Positions 7,016-14,427 of a stretch of 64,000 nucleotides of DNA are shown here, in pieces. Position numbers and translations under genes: made by a program. The number at the start of each line of letters is the position of its first letter. The first letter of the stretch is position 1. The stretch comes from Brevibacterium moorei (lineage in GTDB: Bacteria > Actinomycetota > Actinomycetes > Actinomycetales > Brevibacteriaceae). The notes under the pieces were generated by a model, which was given only the letters and a program-made list of their open reading frames with translations, made no database searches and had not been told where the DNA came from. The stretch lies in contig NZ_JANIJX010000006.1 in assembly GCF_024580735.1 (NCBI RefSeq), positions 91,865 through 155,864 of the forward strand, written 5' to 3'.

Positions 7016-7441
7016 ATGCCTACATTCAACGAGTGCTTGCGCAAGCTGTACCGGCGTGAGTTCAACGGGGTCACCTACGACTTGATCCTGTCTGCGCCGC
7101 TGGAGGAGAAGCTGCGCCGGAACGTCTCGTTCATGCGCTGGTCTGATACGACGCGGCAACTGGTGCGAGAGACGGCAGAAAATCTCATCGATGCCGCCGA
7201 TGATGCTCAGGACTGGCGCGACTTCGAAATGACGATCGAAGAAGACGGTGCCGGAGCGTATGCGACGTCGCTGGGCGCAGGGGAGGGCCGTGAGTTTGCG
7301 GCAGACCTCTGGGACTCTGAGTATCGCGGCTACATGTCTCAGACCGTCAATGAGATCGCGGCCTGCGCCCTGGATGACATGGCGCAGGAAGTGTTCCATG
7401 CGCTGATCGAACTATTCAAAGAGTGGGAAGAGGAGAACTGA
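7016..7441 (+). CDS. Phage protein of unknown function
   Basis: 141 residues, ATG 7016 after GAAGGGGATAG. Largely helical and acidic at the C-terminus (FHALIELFKEWEEEN). No recognised domain. The next gene starts one base after its stop. Confidence 0.75.
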   Translation: MPTFNECLRKLYRREFNGVTYDLILSAPLEEKLRRNVSFMRWSDTTRQLVRETAENLIDAADDAQDWRDFEMTIEEDGAGAYATSLGAGEGREFAADLWDSEYRGYMSQTVNEIAACALDDMAQEVFHALIELFKEWEEEN

Positions 7442-7442
7442 C

Positions 7443-7904
7443 GTGAAGAAGAAGTCTGTGTATGAATGGGTTACCGCGACGCTGGGCATGCTCCTTGTCG
7501 CTGCGCTGTTAGGCGCCGGTGCTGCAATGTACCCGGCGCCGGCTGAGGCCAAGGCCAAGCTGTCGGGGCATGCCGTCGACCTGTCCGTCGACTACTGCGC
7601 CGGTGCCGTTGCCACGCTCTGGGACTACGGCCGCGATGGCCGTGTGACGCAACGGGAGCGCAACAACCAGCGCTCTATGACGCGTGAGTGTGAGCGCCAG
7701 ACCGGCGGGTTCATGGTCGAGTCCAAGCGGTCTGTGACCAGCACTGGCAAGAAGGTCCCGCAGACGTTCCCGAAGAAGCGAGTCGACAAGTGCCGCCTGT
7801 CATCGGCCTATGCCTACTCGATGAGTAAGCGTAAGCACATCACATCCAAGCAACGAAAGATCATGCGCAAGTATGCCAAGGCGTGCATGGTCGCCACCGC
7901 CTAG
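7443..7904 (+). CDS. Secreted phage protein with signal peptide
   Basis: 153 residues from GTG 7443. The N-terminus is a textbook signal peptide: basic MKKK, hydrophobic VTATLGMLLVAALLGAGAA, and a cleavage-type AEAKA site near residue 37. The mature part is small, very basic and carries four cysteines (CAGAV, RECER, DKCRL, KACMV). No enzyme motif seen. An exported protein from the early region could act at the cell envelope, for instance in superinfection exclusion; that is inference. Confidence 0.75.
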   Translation: MKKKSVYEWVTATLGMLLVAALLGAGAAMYPAPAEAKAKLSGHAVDLSVDYCAGAVATLWDYGRDGRVTQRERNNQRSMTRECERQTGGFMVESKRSVTSTGKKVPQTFPKKRVDKCRLSSAYAYSMSKRKHITSKQRKIMRKYAKACMVATA

Positions 7905-7914
7905 TGATTAATGG

Positions 7915-7951
7915 TCCCTGGTCCAACCCTTGGTTGGATCGCGGGCCATGG
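7915..7951 (+). terminator. Hairpin between phage genes
   Basis: GTCCAACC-CTT-GGTTGGATC forms a stem-loop inside a wider GGTCC...GGGCC pairing. Sits between the secreted protein gene and the next ribosome site. No T-run, so termination is uncertain. Confidence 0.4.
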
Positions 7952-7993
7952 GTTACTAGACCCAATTCCAACATGATTCATCAAGGGGTAACG

Positions 7994-8194
7994 ATGAAAG
8001 ACAATAAGCGCCAGCTCAAGCTGGATGCCATGGCCCGCATGGCTGCGGCCTATAGGTTGGGCGGTTCAAGGCTGGCACTGGATAACCTGCGCCAGTGCCT
8101 GGCCCTGGGATGCGACGCCCGCGACCTAGCCAAGATCGGCGGAGGTCGACAGACGACGATCCGCGCCCTGGTCGAGGAGGTCCGCCATGGCTGA
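7994..8194 (+). CDS. Small helical phage protein
   Basis: 66 residues from ATG 7994, chosen for its CAAGGGGTAACG ribosome site. LALGCDARDLAKIGGGRQTTIRALVEEV looks like a helix-turn-helix segment, so DNA binding is possible. Overlaps the next gene by eight bases. Confidence 0.65.
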   Translation: MKDNKRQLKLDAMARMAAAYRLGGSRLALDNLRQCLALGCDARDLAKIGGGRQTTIRALVEEVRHG

Positions 8195-8633
8195 GATGAC
8201 GATTGAGATCACCAACTCTTGCCTATGCCGCTACTGCGAGGACTGCAACGCAGGGTATATCGGTTTACCCGATGACGACGCATGCCCCGAGTGCGACGCG
8301 GTCGGCGTGTGGGACGGCTGCATGGGCTGCTGGGAAGACATGCACGAGTGCGTCGAGGGTATGGTCGACCGCTACCAGATGGAACACCCGTCTCCGGCGG
8401 GCTACTACATGATCGAAGGATCGAACATGGGTTGGCTGCACCGGTCGGGGTACAGGCTGGTCGACGAGAACGACGACTGGTCCGATGCGCTGGCCGTCCG
8501 CTCCGAGTGGACGCAGGTGTGGACGCTGTCGGATGACGGCAAGCTGACAGCCAAGCAATACCACCATGATGCACCTATGGGTGAGAGCTTCACGTTCCGC
8601 CCTGCGACGCAGGATGAAGCCGATCTAGCTTGA
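8187..8633 (+). CDS. Cysteine-rich phage protein, probable zinc ribbon
   Basis: 148 residues. The first 55 hold many cysteines in pairs (CLCRYCEDC, CPEC, CMGC), typical of zinc-binding folds. The remainder (GYYMIEGSNMGWLHRSGY) is of unknown type. Starts inside the previous gene, so translationally coupled. Its stop overlaps promoter P5. Confidence 0.7.
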   Translation: MAEMTIEITNSCLCRYCEDCNAGYIGLPDDDACPECDAVGVWDGCMGCWEDMHECVEGMVDRYQMEHPSPAGYYMIEGSNMGWLHRSGYRLVDENDDWSDALAVRSEWTQVWTLSDDGKLTAKQYHHDAPMGESFTFRPATQDEADLA

Positions 8634-8658
8634 CCGTAAACGTCCAGTACGATACACT
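8630..8658 (+). promoter_or_regulatory. Phage promoter P5 with operator half
   Basis: TTGACC at 8630-8635, 17-bp spacer ending ACGTCCAGTACGA, TACACT at 8653-8658. Overlaps the end of the zinc-ribbon gene and reads into the gene at 8718. Confidence 0.65.
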
Positions 8659-8717
8659 GGATCTAGACAAACACGGCGGGGCCGACAAGGCCCCGCCACT
8701 GAGAAGGGGTAACCGAA

Positions 8718-9164
8718 ATGATGCTCTCGACCACGATCAAATACCTGCAAGACCTGTACGAAAAGCACGGCGATCTGCGCGTCTACATCAGAGACGAAGA
8801 CGACGGTCGCCACTACGACACCGAGCTGGACGACTGCGGTTTCCACATCGATGTGTCGGGCCGGTACACCGACGGCATGCTCTGGCTCAAGGGTGAGACG
8901 TCGCTGTGCGACAAGGCCGTCGTAGATCGATACGACGGTATCCGTGAGCGGGTCGAGGATGCGATCACCGATGCTGCGGCGTACATGGACCTGGACGCCG
9001 ACCGCATGGCTTCCATGGCCGACTACGGCGACTATGACGAGGCCGATCTGCGCAATGCGCAGGTCTGCTACGACGCATCGGTCACGTCGTTCAACTCGCT
9101 GGCGGATGAGATCGGCGGAATCGCCCACGTCGAAGCGCCGGTACTGGTAGAGAAGGAGGACTGA
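8718..9164 (+). CDS. Phage protein of unknown function
   Basis: 148 residues from ATG 8718 after GAAGGGGTAACC. Acidic; the opening TIKYLQDLYEKHGDLRVYIRDEDDGRHYD is like small phage proteins that begin with a helix and a Gly-Asp turn. No function assignable. First gene after promoter P5. Confidence 0.75.
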   Translation: MMLSTTIKYLQDLYEKHGDLRVYIRDEDDGRHYDTELDDCGFHIDVSGRYTDGMLWLKGETSLCDKAVVDRYDGIRERVEDAITDAAAYMDLDADRMASMADYGDYDEADLRNAQVCYDASVTSFNSLADEIGGIAHVEAPVLVEKED

Positions 9165-9166
9165 AC

Positions 9167-9415
9167 ATGATGGTGACAGTAGCGCAGGACATGCGCGTGT
9201 ACACGACGTACGACGTGCCGGACGAGGTCCTGACGGCCGACATGAAAGAGGTGCTGGAGGCGTCGGCGATCGATGGTGGGTTCGTGTACTCGGGTGAAGA
9301 CTCGGCGGTCGATGAGATCATCGACGCGATCCCCGGGAATGCGGTCCTCATATCGCAGGATATGGAGCTCGACCTCCTCCCCGACAATGCTGTACTGAAG
9401 GCGGATGAAGAATGA
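9167..9415 (+). CDS. Small acidic phage protein
   Basis: 82 residues, ATG 9167 two bases after the previous stop, GGAGG-type site upstream. Strongly acidic; beta-strand-like start (MVTVAQDMRVYTTYDVPDEVL). Overlaps the next gene by four bases. Confidence 0.7.
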   Translation: MMVTVAQDMRVYTTYDVPDEVLTADMKEVLEASAIDGGFVYSGEDSAVDEIIDAIPGNAVLISQDMELDLLPDNAVLKADEE

Positions 9416-9765
9416 GCGCCGCCACGGAGGCCCTGACTGTGCGGGGCTATGAACTAGTCGCCGACGAGCAACACCCGGATGGCCGGTGGATGCGCCGCCT
9501 ATCGCGGCGGCATGCCGCAGTCCTGACGCGGGCGTGCGACATCGAGCCGGGTCAATTCTTCGACGTCGACGAGCTGATCGAACAGCTCGAAGCCAACGCG
9601 CCGGAGTCGCTGTGCGTATCAGATCGCGTCCGCGACTACGCCATCGACTTCAACGAACAGGCTGGCGAGGTCGAGGCCGATTACATCGAGCTCCTCATGA
9701 CAGAGGAGACGATCCGAGGAGACATGACGCTGGTCGAGGTCGGCGTCATTACCAAGGTCCGCTGA
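9412..9765 (+). CDS. Phage protein of unknown function
   Basis: 117 residues from ATG 9412. Acidic, with an N-terminal segment (TVRGYELVADEQHPDGRWMRRL) and a helical centre. No family recognised. Last gene of the P5 unit; a strong hairpin follows at 9860. Confidence 0.7.
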   Translation: MSAATEALTVRGYELVADEQHPDGRWMRRLSRRHAAVLTRACDIEPGQFFDVDELIEQLEANAPESLCVSDRVRDYAIDFNEQAGEVEADYIELLMTEETIRGDMTLVEVGVITKVR

Positions 9766-9859
9766 GGTCCCAGTCGTTCCACCTCAGGGTGGAGCGGCGA
9801 GGATCTTCGCCGGCCTGGAAGCCCTGCGGAGATGTAGCTACAGCGTGGTAGCCCGGTCG

Positions 9860-9891
9860 GCGACAGCGCAGCTTACCCCTAGCGCTGTCGC
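9860..9891 (+). terminator. 10-bp perfect hairpin between operons
   Basis: GCGACAGCGC at 9860-9869 pairs perfectly with GCGCTGTCGC at 9882-9891. Lies between the stop at 9765 and promoter P6 at 9900, the expected place for a terminator, though no T-run follows. Confidence 0.6.
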
Positions 9892-9899
9892 TCTCCGAG

Positions 9900-9929
9900 T
9901 TGACACGACACCCAAATGTCCAATACGAT
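9900..9929 (+). promoter_or_regulatory. Phage promoter P6 with operator half
   Basis: TTGACA at 9900-9905, 18-bp spacer containing AAATGTCCAATA, TACGAT at 9924-9929. The expected transcription start near 9936 lies just ahead of ATG 9945, giving an almost leaderless message for the next gene. Confidence 0.65.
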
Positions 9930-9944
9930 ATGAAAGACAAGACG

Positions 9945-10184
9945 ATGAAGACGCTTTACAAGGTCGAGCTGTTCGGCCCCGAGAATATGGTCGGCTACTA
10001 CAACCTGGACCGCGACGACATGCGCGAGGTCGTCAACGAGCGGGCCTCATGGCCCGAAGGGCAGACGGCCTTGCTCGATGAACAGTTGCGCCGGGTCACG
10101 CCGAAGGTCGGGGTGACGTTGCCAATGGCCGAAGGCGGCCGCCTCGAAGTCCACGCCATGGATCTATCACTGGCGGAGGCGTGA
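9945..10184 (+). CDS. Small phage protein
   Basis: 79 residues from ATG 9945; the in-frame ATGs at 9900-9930 lie within the promoter. MKTLYKVELFGPENMVGYYNLDRDDM suggests a small alpha/beta protein. Unknown function. Overlaps the next gene (stop and start share one base). Confidence 0.65.
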   Translation: MKTLYKVELFGPENMVGYYNLDRDDMREVVNERASWPEGQTALLDEQLRRVTPKVGVTLPMAEGGRLEVHAMDLSLAEA

Positions 10185-10321
10185 TGCACGAGAGGGTCAA
10201 GGCCCGTTTCCTGACGGGCCGCGTCGCCGGCACTGACAAGCCATTCGACGACCGCAAGGTCAACGACAAGATCCCCGACTGGTCCGAGATTAACTGGCGC
10301 CTGAACTACGGAACCAAATGA
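10184..10321 (+). CDS. 45-aa phage protein
   Basis: Starts at ATG 10184, sharing a base with the previous stop, and ends by overlapping the next gene. Basic and hydrophilic (MHERVKARFLTGRVAGTDKP...). Support is only from position in a continuous overlapping series and reading-frame fit. Confidence 0.5.
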   Translation: MHERVKARFLTGRVAGTDKPFDDRKVNDKIPDWSEINWRLNYGTK

Positions 10322-10422
10322 TGCGACGGACATGGTCGCTGGCCCTGGTCGCGACATGGATCAATCTGGCCATGGCCTGCGGCCTGGCCGCCGCGGGCAT
10401 TGTCCTGGTCGAGGTCGGCTGA
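10318..10422 (+). CDS. 34-aa membrane peptide
   Basis: Two ATGs (10318, 10321) open a frame of 34 codons encoding a single hydrophobic span: WSLALVATWINLAMACGL and AAAGIVLVEVG. Start and stop overlap both neighbours. Small phage membrane proteins can act as holin-like or exclusion factors; no evidence decides here. Confidence 0.5.
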   Translation: MMRRTWSLALVATWINLAMACGLAAAGIVLVEVG

Positions 10423-10559
10423 TGCTCGATCCGCAAAGAATAGCCGAGCTCAACCAAGAATGCGCCGATGACGAGGCGCATGAATTGGCCGACGAATTAG
10501 AACCGATAGATGAATGGGCCGACCAGTACGGGTCGGCCGAGAAGGAGTGGAGACAATGA
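10422..10559 (+). CDS. 45-aa acidic phage protein
   Basis: ATG 10422 overlaps the previous stop. Very acidic (DDEAHELADELEPIDEWADQ). Its stop overlaps the ATG of the next gene. Function unknown. Confidence 0.5.
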   Translation: MLDPQRIAELNQECADDEAHELADELEPIDEWADQYGSAEKEWRQ

Positions 10560-10936
10560 AGAAGCCGCAGACGCATTGCTCGAAGTATGTGGTCGACAAT
10601 ATGGGCCGACGGTCGGTGTATCTGGCCGATGAGATGGACAAGTACATCGCCGAGCTGCGCCGGTCCGATCAGGTCCGCGCGCTCAAGGTCGAAGAGGGCC
10701 TATGCAAGATGATCGACGAGCTCAAGTCGGAGCTCAAGGCAGCCAAGACGCGGGTGGCTCAGGCCGAGGATCAGGTGGATTACTGGCGCACTGCAGAGCG
10801 CGACAAGCGAGACAAGCTGGCCGAGCTCGACGACATGATGAACAGCCCGGTCGAGCTGGCGCGAGCCCTGCGCCGCGCACTCAAAGCCGGGTGGGGCGAT
10901 GTCGATGTCCGTATCCAGATCAAGCCGCGTTGGTGA
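10556..10936 (+). CDS. Coiled-coil phage protein
   Basis: 126 residues from ATG 10556 after GAAGGAG. Residues about 45-90 (DELKSELKAAKTRVAQAEDQVDYW) are a heptad-type coiled coil; the N-terminus is basic with GRRSVYLADEMDKYI. Likely a structural or binding adaptor; not recognised. Confidence 0.7.
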   Translation: MKKPQTHCSKYVVDNMGRRSVYLADEMDKYIAELRRSDQVRALKVEEGLCKMIDELKSELKAAKTRVAQAEDQVDYWRTAERDKRDKLAELDDMMNSPVELARALRRALKAGWGDVDVRIQIKPRW

Positions 10937-11121
10937 CCCGGCAGATGATCGCCGGTGATTCGCGGCCGGTAGCTCCGTCGATCAAAGATCGAAGGACCGA
11001 GCGAGGCGAAAGCCTCAGCATCACCGGTTACTGGTGCCGCGCATGCGGCCTGCCGATGATCTTGCTCGACGGCTCGGATATCCATCCGACGTGCGAGTTC
11101 TTTATGGAAGGAATGGAATGA
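10933..11121 (+). CDS. Small zinc-binding phage protein
   Basis: 62 residues from GTG 10933, overlapping the previous stop (GTGA). C-terminal half TGYWCRACGLPMILLDGSDIHPTC contains C-x2-C and a distal Cys/His, as in zinc knuckles. An ATG at 10945 is an alternative start. Confidence 0.6.
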   Translation: MTRQMIAGDSRPVAPSIKDRRTERGESLSITGYWCRACGLPMILLDGSDIHPTCEFFMEGME

Positions 11122-11742
11122 ACGTCGACATCGTATATCCTCGATGGACAGCACCGCGTCCAGGGGGCGAAGGTCAAAGGCTATGTCGGCAAGCTCCCGG
11201 CGATCATCTACGACGACCTGTCACTAGAAGAAGAGGCGCAACTATTCCTAGCACTGAATAGCTCGAAGCCGGTCCAGGCCCTCGACAAGTTCAAGGTCGA
11301 GGTCACCGCCGGCGAAGCCGCGTCGGTCGCAATCAACAGCATTGTCGAAGACGAAGGGTTCTTCGTCGGCCAGAAGGCGCAGGGCGCACGCGCTATCGGC
11401 GCGGTCGGCGCGCTGCGTGATGTCTACCGAATCCATGGAGCCAAAGCGCTGCGGCTGACGTTGCGAATCATCCTTGCAGCATGGGACGACACTCCGACCT
11501 CTGCTACGGGGCCGCGAATGATTAAAGCGCTCGGCTCTGTCGTCGCCATGCCTAAGAGCGAGGTCACGGGCTTGATTGACACGCTCAAGAACACCTCGGC
11601 GGCGAGCATCCTCGGCGAGGCCGACTTCATCCACGACATGTACCCGAACGTCACGAAGGCTCGGGCTGATGTCGAGCACATCTGCAAGCTCTACAACAAG
11701 GGCCTCAAGAAGGCCGACAAGATTGGAATGGTGGCAGCATGA
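11122..11742 (+). pseudogene. DGQHR/ParB-like protein lacking its start (truncated or frameshifted)
   Basis: An uninterrupted frame of 206 codons opens directly after a stop at 11119 and has no ATG, GTG or TTG until 11461. It begins TSTSYILDGQHRVQGAK, the DGQHR motif of a ParB-like/DndB-related family, in which 50-70 residues normally precede that motif. They are missing. An ATG at 11118 in another frame (MNVDIVYP...) would feed this frame only by a +1 shift near 11130. Remainder: EEEAQLFLALNSSKPVQALDKFKVEV, typical of phage homologues. Either a 5'-truncated remnant or a frameshift product. Confidence 0.65.
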
Positions 11743-12380
11743 TCGAACTGACCGAGAACGCCCTCGTTAGAGGGATGGGGCATGCCAATTCGGGAGTCAA
11801 TGGATACTACCTCGGCCTCATCTCCCGGTGGCTCATCGACACCTACGGCGTCGAGCCGCAACAGCAGGCGTCTATCGACGCGGGCGCCAACAAGGTTCTG
11901 CGCATTGCCGAAGACGGCACGCGAGCCAACGGCGAGTACGAGCGGATCAAGATCCACGTCAAGGGCCTGGAGGCCACGCTCTCCGAGCGCAACCGGCAGA
12001 TCGAAGAGCTAAAGAAGAAGGTCGAGAATAACAAGCCAGCCCATGGCGAGCTTGGTGGCTTGCGGCACCGGAATGCGGCGCTGTATACCACAAACAAGGA
12101 GCTGAGCGAGGCGAAGGGTGCCCTGCAAGCCGACAACGCTCGCCTGCGCGCGGCAAATACCAACCTGTCATCGGATAACGAGACATTACGTGCCGACCTC
12201 CGTCAGGCTCGTATTAACCGCGACTTCTTCTTCGACCGCAACAAGGAGAAGGCGAAGAGGATCAATGAGCTGACCGACAAGGTCAACCGCCTGACCTCGG
12301 GCATGATAAAAATCCGCGACCTGGCCGACGCGCATGCCGTTGTCGAGGTCAAAGGTCCCACTGCTAGGGGCAACGCATGA
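11739..12380 (+). CDS. Long coiled-coil phage protein
   Basis: 213 residues from ATG 11739, overlapping the previous stop (ATGA). Residues about 70-190 form extended heptads (ERNRQIEELKKKVENN; ELSEAKGALQADNARLRAAN). The N-terminal 45 residues (GVNGYYLGLISRWLIDTYGVEP) are probably globular. Unknown function. Confidence 0.75.
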   Translation: MIELTENALVRGMGHANSGVNGYYLGLISRWLIDTYGVEPQQQASIDAGANKVLRIAEDGTRANGEYERIKIHVKGLEATLSERNRQIEELKKKVENNKPAHGELGGLRHRNAALYTTNKELSEAKGALQADNARLRAANTNLSSDNETLRADLRQARINRDFFFDRNKEKAKRINELTDKVNRLTSGMIKIRDLADAHAVVEVKGPTARGNA

Positions 12381-12661
12381 GCTGGCGGCACCGATACATC
12401 AAGCAAGAGGCTCGCATGCTGCGCCGGGGGGCATCGGATGAGGAGCTGGCGAGGTGGTCGGACCTGATCGTCTTCGGCGACTCGCTCCCCGGATTTGTCG
12501 CAACGTTCAACCTGACCGACGGCTGCTACTCCGGCATCGGCCTTGAGCCTGGCGATGAGCACGATATCATCCGTTACATGCGGTCGAAGGGGTCGATTGT
12601 CGGCGAGACCGATGGGCACGGCCATGTAACGGCGCCGGGTCACCCGTGGTACATGCTGTGA
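12377..12661 (+). CDS. Phage protein of unknown function
   Basis: 94 residues from ATG 12377, four-base overlap upstream. Basic N-terminus (SWRHRYIKQEARMLRRG) then a mixed fold ending HVTAPGHPWYML. No family recognised. Confidence 0.65.
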   Translation: MSWRHRYIKQEARMLRRGASDEELARWSDLIVFGDSLPGFVATFNLTDGCYSGIGLEPGDEHDIIRYMRSKGSIVGETDGHGHVTAPGHPWYML

Positions 12662-13002
12662 ACCGGTCGGAATTGCGTGAACGGAACGCCGAGGACTACG
12701 CAAGGTGGGTGCGAGCCAACCCTGAGCGCGAAACCGAGCGGCAGCGGCGACTCCACGCTCGCCGAGCGGCTGAGACTAGGCCGTTTGCTACTCGCGCTGG
12801 CGAGCCGTGGACCGAGGATGAGCTAGCGCGAGTCATGGAGCCGAGGCCCTTGATCGAGATCGCCAAAGAGCTGGGTCGGTCCTATGCGGCGTGCACAATG
12901 GCACGCCAGCGTCAAGCCAAGGCGCTAGGAATCGTTTACTCCGGCATTAAGAGCGAGGACGAGCCTCTTGACGGGAAGGTCAAGCCATGGCCAGTCAAGT
13001 AG
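12658..13002 (+). CDS. Phage Myb/SANT-like DNA-binding protein
   Basis: 114 residues from GTG 12658, which overlaps the preceding stop; a GTG at 12646 is less likely. Residues about 50-95 (PWTEDELARVMEPRPLIEIAKELGRSYAACTMARQR) match the three-helix tryptophan-led pattern of SANT/Myb-like phage regulators. Basic N-terminal arm. Probable DNA-binding protein. Confidence 0.65.
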   Translation: MNRSELRERNAEDYARWVRANPERETERQRRLHARRAAETRPFATRAGEPWTEDELARVMEPRPLIEIAKELGRSYAACTMARQRQAKALGIVYSGIKSEDEPLDGKVKPWPVK

Positions 13003-13226
13003 AGGCGACGGGATGGTCGGACATCGATGCACTCGACCTGCTCAACTACACGCCACGGTCGCGGTATGTCGAACCTGACGGGTTCGAGTACGGGTCGTGC
13101 CTGAGGTGCGGCATCAATGTCAAGTGGGTCGAGAACAGTCGCGGATCTTATTGTCGCGACTGCCGACACCCGGACTTCTCCGGGGCGATGGAAATGAAGA
13201 ACTACTGGGAAGGAGTAGCGGCATGA
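12987..13226 (+). CDS. Zinc-ribbon phage protein
   Basis: 79 residues from ATG 12987. Two CxxC pairs (CLRCGINVKW and CRDCRHPD) 21 residues apart make a zinc ribbon. Overlaps both neighbours. Could be a transcription or replication accessory; unknown. Confidence 0.65.
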   Translation: MASQVEATGWSDIDALDLLNYTPRSRYVEPDGFEYGSCLRCGINVKWVENSRGSYCRDCRHPDFSGAMEMKNYWEGVAA

Positions 13227-13381
13227 AGAGGTTCAGGGTCACGTCCGACATGTCCACTAGCTATCGCTGCTGGGAAGGCGAAGCCGAGGATGCCGAGGCG
13301 GCCGAGGAGTTGTTCTGGGACAACTACGAGATCGTCGAGAAGGGCTCCGACTACGGAGCCGAAGTCGAGGAGCTGGCGTGA
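13223..13381 (+). CDS. 52-aa phage protein; contains an operator-like site
   Basis: ATG 13223 overlaps the previous stop; acidic C-terminus. The DNA at 13248-13261 within the gene reads ATGTCCACTAGC, matching the operator core of the phage promoters, so an internal repressor-binding site is possible. Confidence 0.55.
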   Translation: MKRFRVTSDMSTSYRCWEGEAEDAEAAEELFWDNYEIVEKGSDYGAEVEELA

Positions 13382-13566
13382 AGAAGGAAGTCGTGTACAC
13401 ATCGAAGGCCGACTTGAGCGGCCTCAGGGAAGCTGTCGCATCGGCAATCGACGAGTGCGGGGCGGACGCAGAGATCTCAGACATCGAGGCGGACATCTGG
13501 AGAACGGGCGGGAGCGTCGCTTCGGCGTCGAGGATCGGCTTAAGGGTAGTAAAGGTGGAGGCATGA
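13378..13566 (+). CDS. 62-aa phage protein
   Basis: GTG 13378 overlaps the previous stop. VYTSKADLSGLREAVASAIDECGADAEISDIEADIW suggests a small alpha/beta fold. Unknown. Confidence 0.55.
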   Translation: MKKEVVYTSKADLSGLREAVASAIDECGADAEISDIEADIWRTGGSVASASRIGLRVVKVEA

Positions 13567-13784
13567 AATTCCGCAAGAGCTTCGGTGTCTTGTTGGCCGG
13601 CCTGGCTGCGGCCGGTGTTGCACTGACGGGGTGCTACCCCAAGGCTAATGGCCAGGAGTCAAGGAACACCATGTTCAAGGTCTCGACGATCAGGGATTCG
13701 GATGGCACCGAATACGCATGCGTTCGCGCCGATTCTGGCGGCGTCGACTGCAACTGGGACAACCCGAAGGGGCTGGGAAGATGA
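13563..13784 (+). CDS. Phage lipoprotein
   Basis: 73 residues from ATG 13563. Basic start MKFRKS, hydrophobic core GVLLAGLAAAGVA and a lipobox LTGC at residues 19-22, predicting export and lipid attachment at Cys22. The mature part has two further cysteines (YACVRA, VDCNWD). Phage lipoproteins are often superinfection-exclusion factors; that role is inference. Confidence 0.75.
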   Translation: MKFRKSFGVLLAGLAAAGVALTGCYPKANGQESRNTMFKVSTIRDSDGTEYACVRADSGGVDCNWDNPKGLGR

Positions 13785-14251
13785 GCGACCTGATCGCGGA
13801 GACGATGGCCAAGCATCCGTATCTAGTGCCGTTGGGTGGCCCTGCCGTATGCGGCAGGTGTACCGATAGGGATTCGCATGGGTCGTTTACTGAGCATCAG
13901 GCGGACATGCTGCGCGAGGCATTGGTCAAAGCATTGACCAGATCCATCACGTCATCCCTAAGGGTGAGGATATGGACGACGAGGCGACTGGGGCCTTCCA
14001 TGATGGCTGGGTCGACGGCATCGTCGATGCCCGGCGCCAGATCTACAAGACAATCGGTGCCGGCATTGAAAGAGGCTGACGCCTGTGCCGGGTGGTATGA
14101 CCCGGACCCTGGGGTGACGGCGGCGACCATGTCGTTCGAGTGCGCCACTAGGCGCCACCACGAATGCTTCGGCCGAGCCGAAGTGAAGATGTACGGGCAC
14201 TACGGCTCGTTCCCGTGCCAGTGCTACTGCCATGACGGAGGTGACGAATGA
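13781..14251 (+). CDS. Phage protein, frame probably composite
   Basis: ATG 13781 opens 156 codons. The N-terminal 45 residues (VPLGGPAVCGRCTDRDSHGSFTEHQADMLREALVKAL) look genuine. The middle (about 13,940-14,080) is Ser/Arg/Thr-rich and resembles an out-of-frame reading, because the -1 frame there encodes a better protein. The last 40 codons again look real. So this is probably two genes, or one gene with a frameshift near 13,935, rather than a single protein. Confidence 0.4.
   Translation: MSDLIAETMAKHPYLVPLGGPAVCGRCTDRDSHGSFTEHQADMLREALVKALTRSITSSLRVRIWTTRRLGPSMMAGSTASSMPGARSTRQSVPALKEADACAGWYDPDPGVTAATMSFECATRRHHECFGRAEVKMYGHYGSFPCQCYCHDGGDE
13972..14079 (+). CDS. 35-aa phage protein in the alternate frame
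   Basis: ATG 13972 has an AAGGGTGAGG site just upstream and encodes MDDEATGAFHDGWVDGIVDA plus a helical tail ending GIERG. Better composition than the overlapping longer frame. May instead be the continuation of the gene starting at 13781 after a -1 shift (upstream residues read DQIHHVIPKGED). Confidence 0.5.
   Translation: MDDEATGAFHDGWVDGIVDARRQIYKTIGAGIERG
14129..14251 (+). CDS. 40-aa Cys/His-rich phage protein
   Basis: ATG 14129 gives MSFECATRRHHECFGRAEVK and ends PCQCYCHDGGDE. The spaced Cys and His residues suggest a zinc-binding miniprotein. Shares the frame of the doubtful 156-codon reading and could be its only real downstream part. Overlaps the next gene. Confidence 0.5.
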   Translation: MSFECATRRHHECFGRAEVKMYGHYGSFPCQCYCHDGGDE

Positions 14252-14421
14252 GAGCGGCAATCGACATCGAAGAAACGGCGCGGAGCCTGGCTTACGACGC
14301 TATCGATGCGCTGGCCAATGACGATGAGGGAATGCGCGACCAGCTCGACGATTGGGATCTGGCCGACATTGACCGAGTCAAGGGCGTCATGCTCGACGCC
14401 CGTGTAGTAACGGAGTGGTGA
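14248..14421 (+). CDS. 57-aa acidic phage protein
   Basis: ATG 14248 overlaps the previous stop; product MRAAIDIEETARSLAYDAID plus an acidic helical remainder ending VVTEW. Unknown function. Six bases separate it from the next start. Confidence 0.6.
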   Translation: MRAAIDIEETARSLAYDAIDALANDDEGMRDQLDDWDLADIDRVKGVMLDARVVTEW

Positions 14422-14427
14422 TGACAA

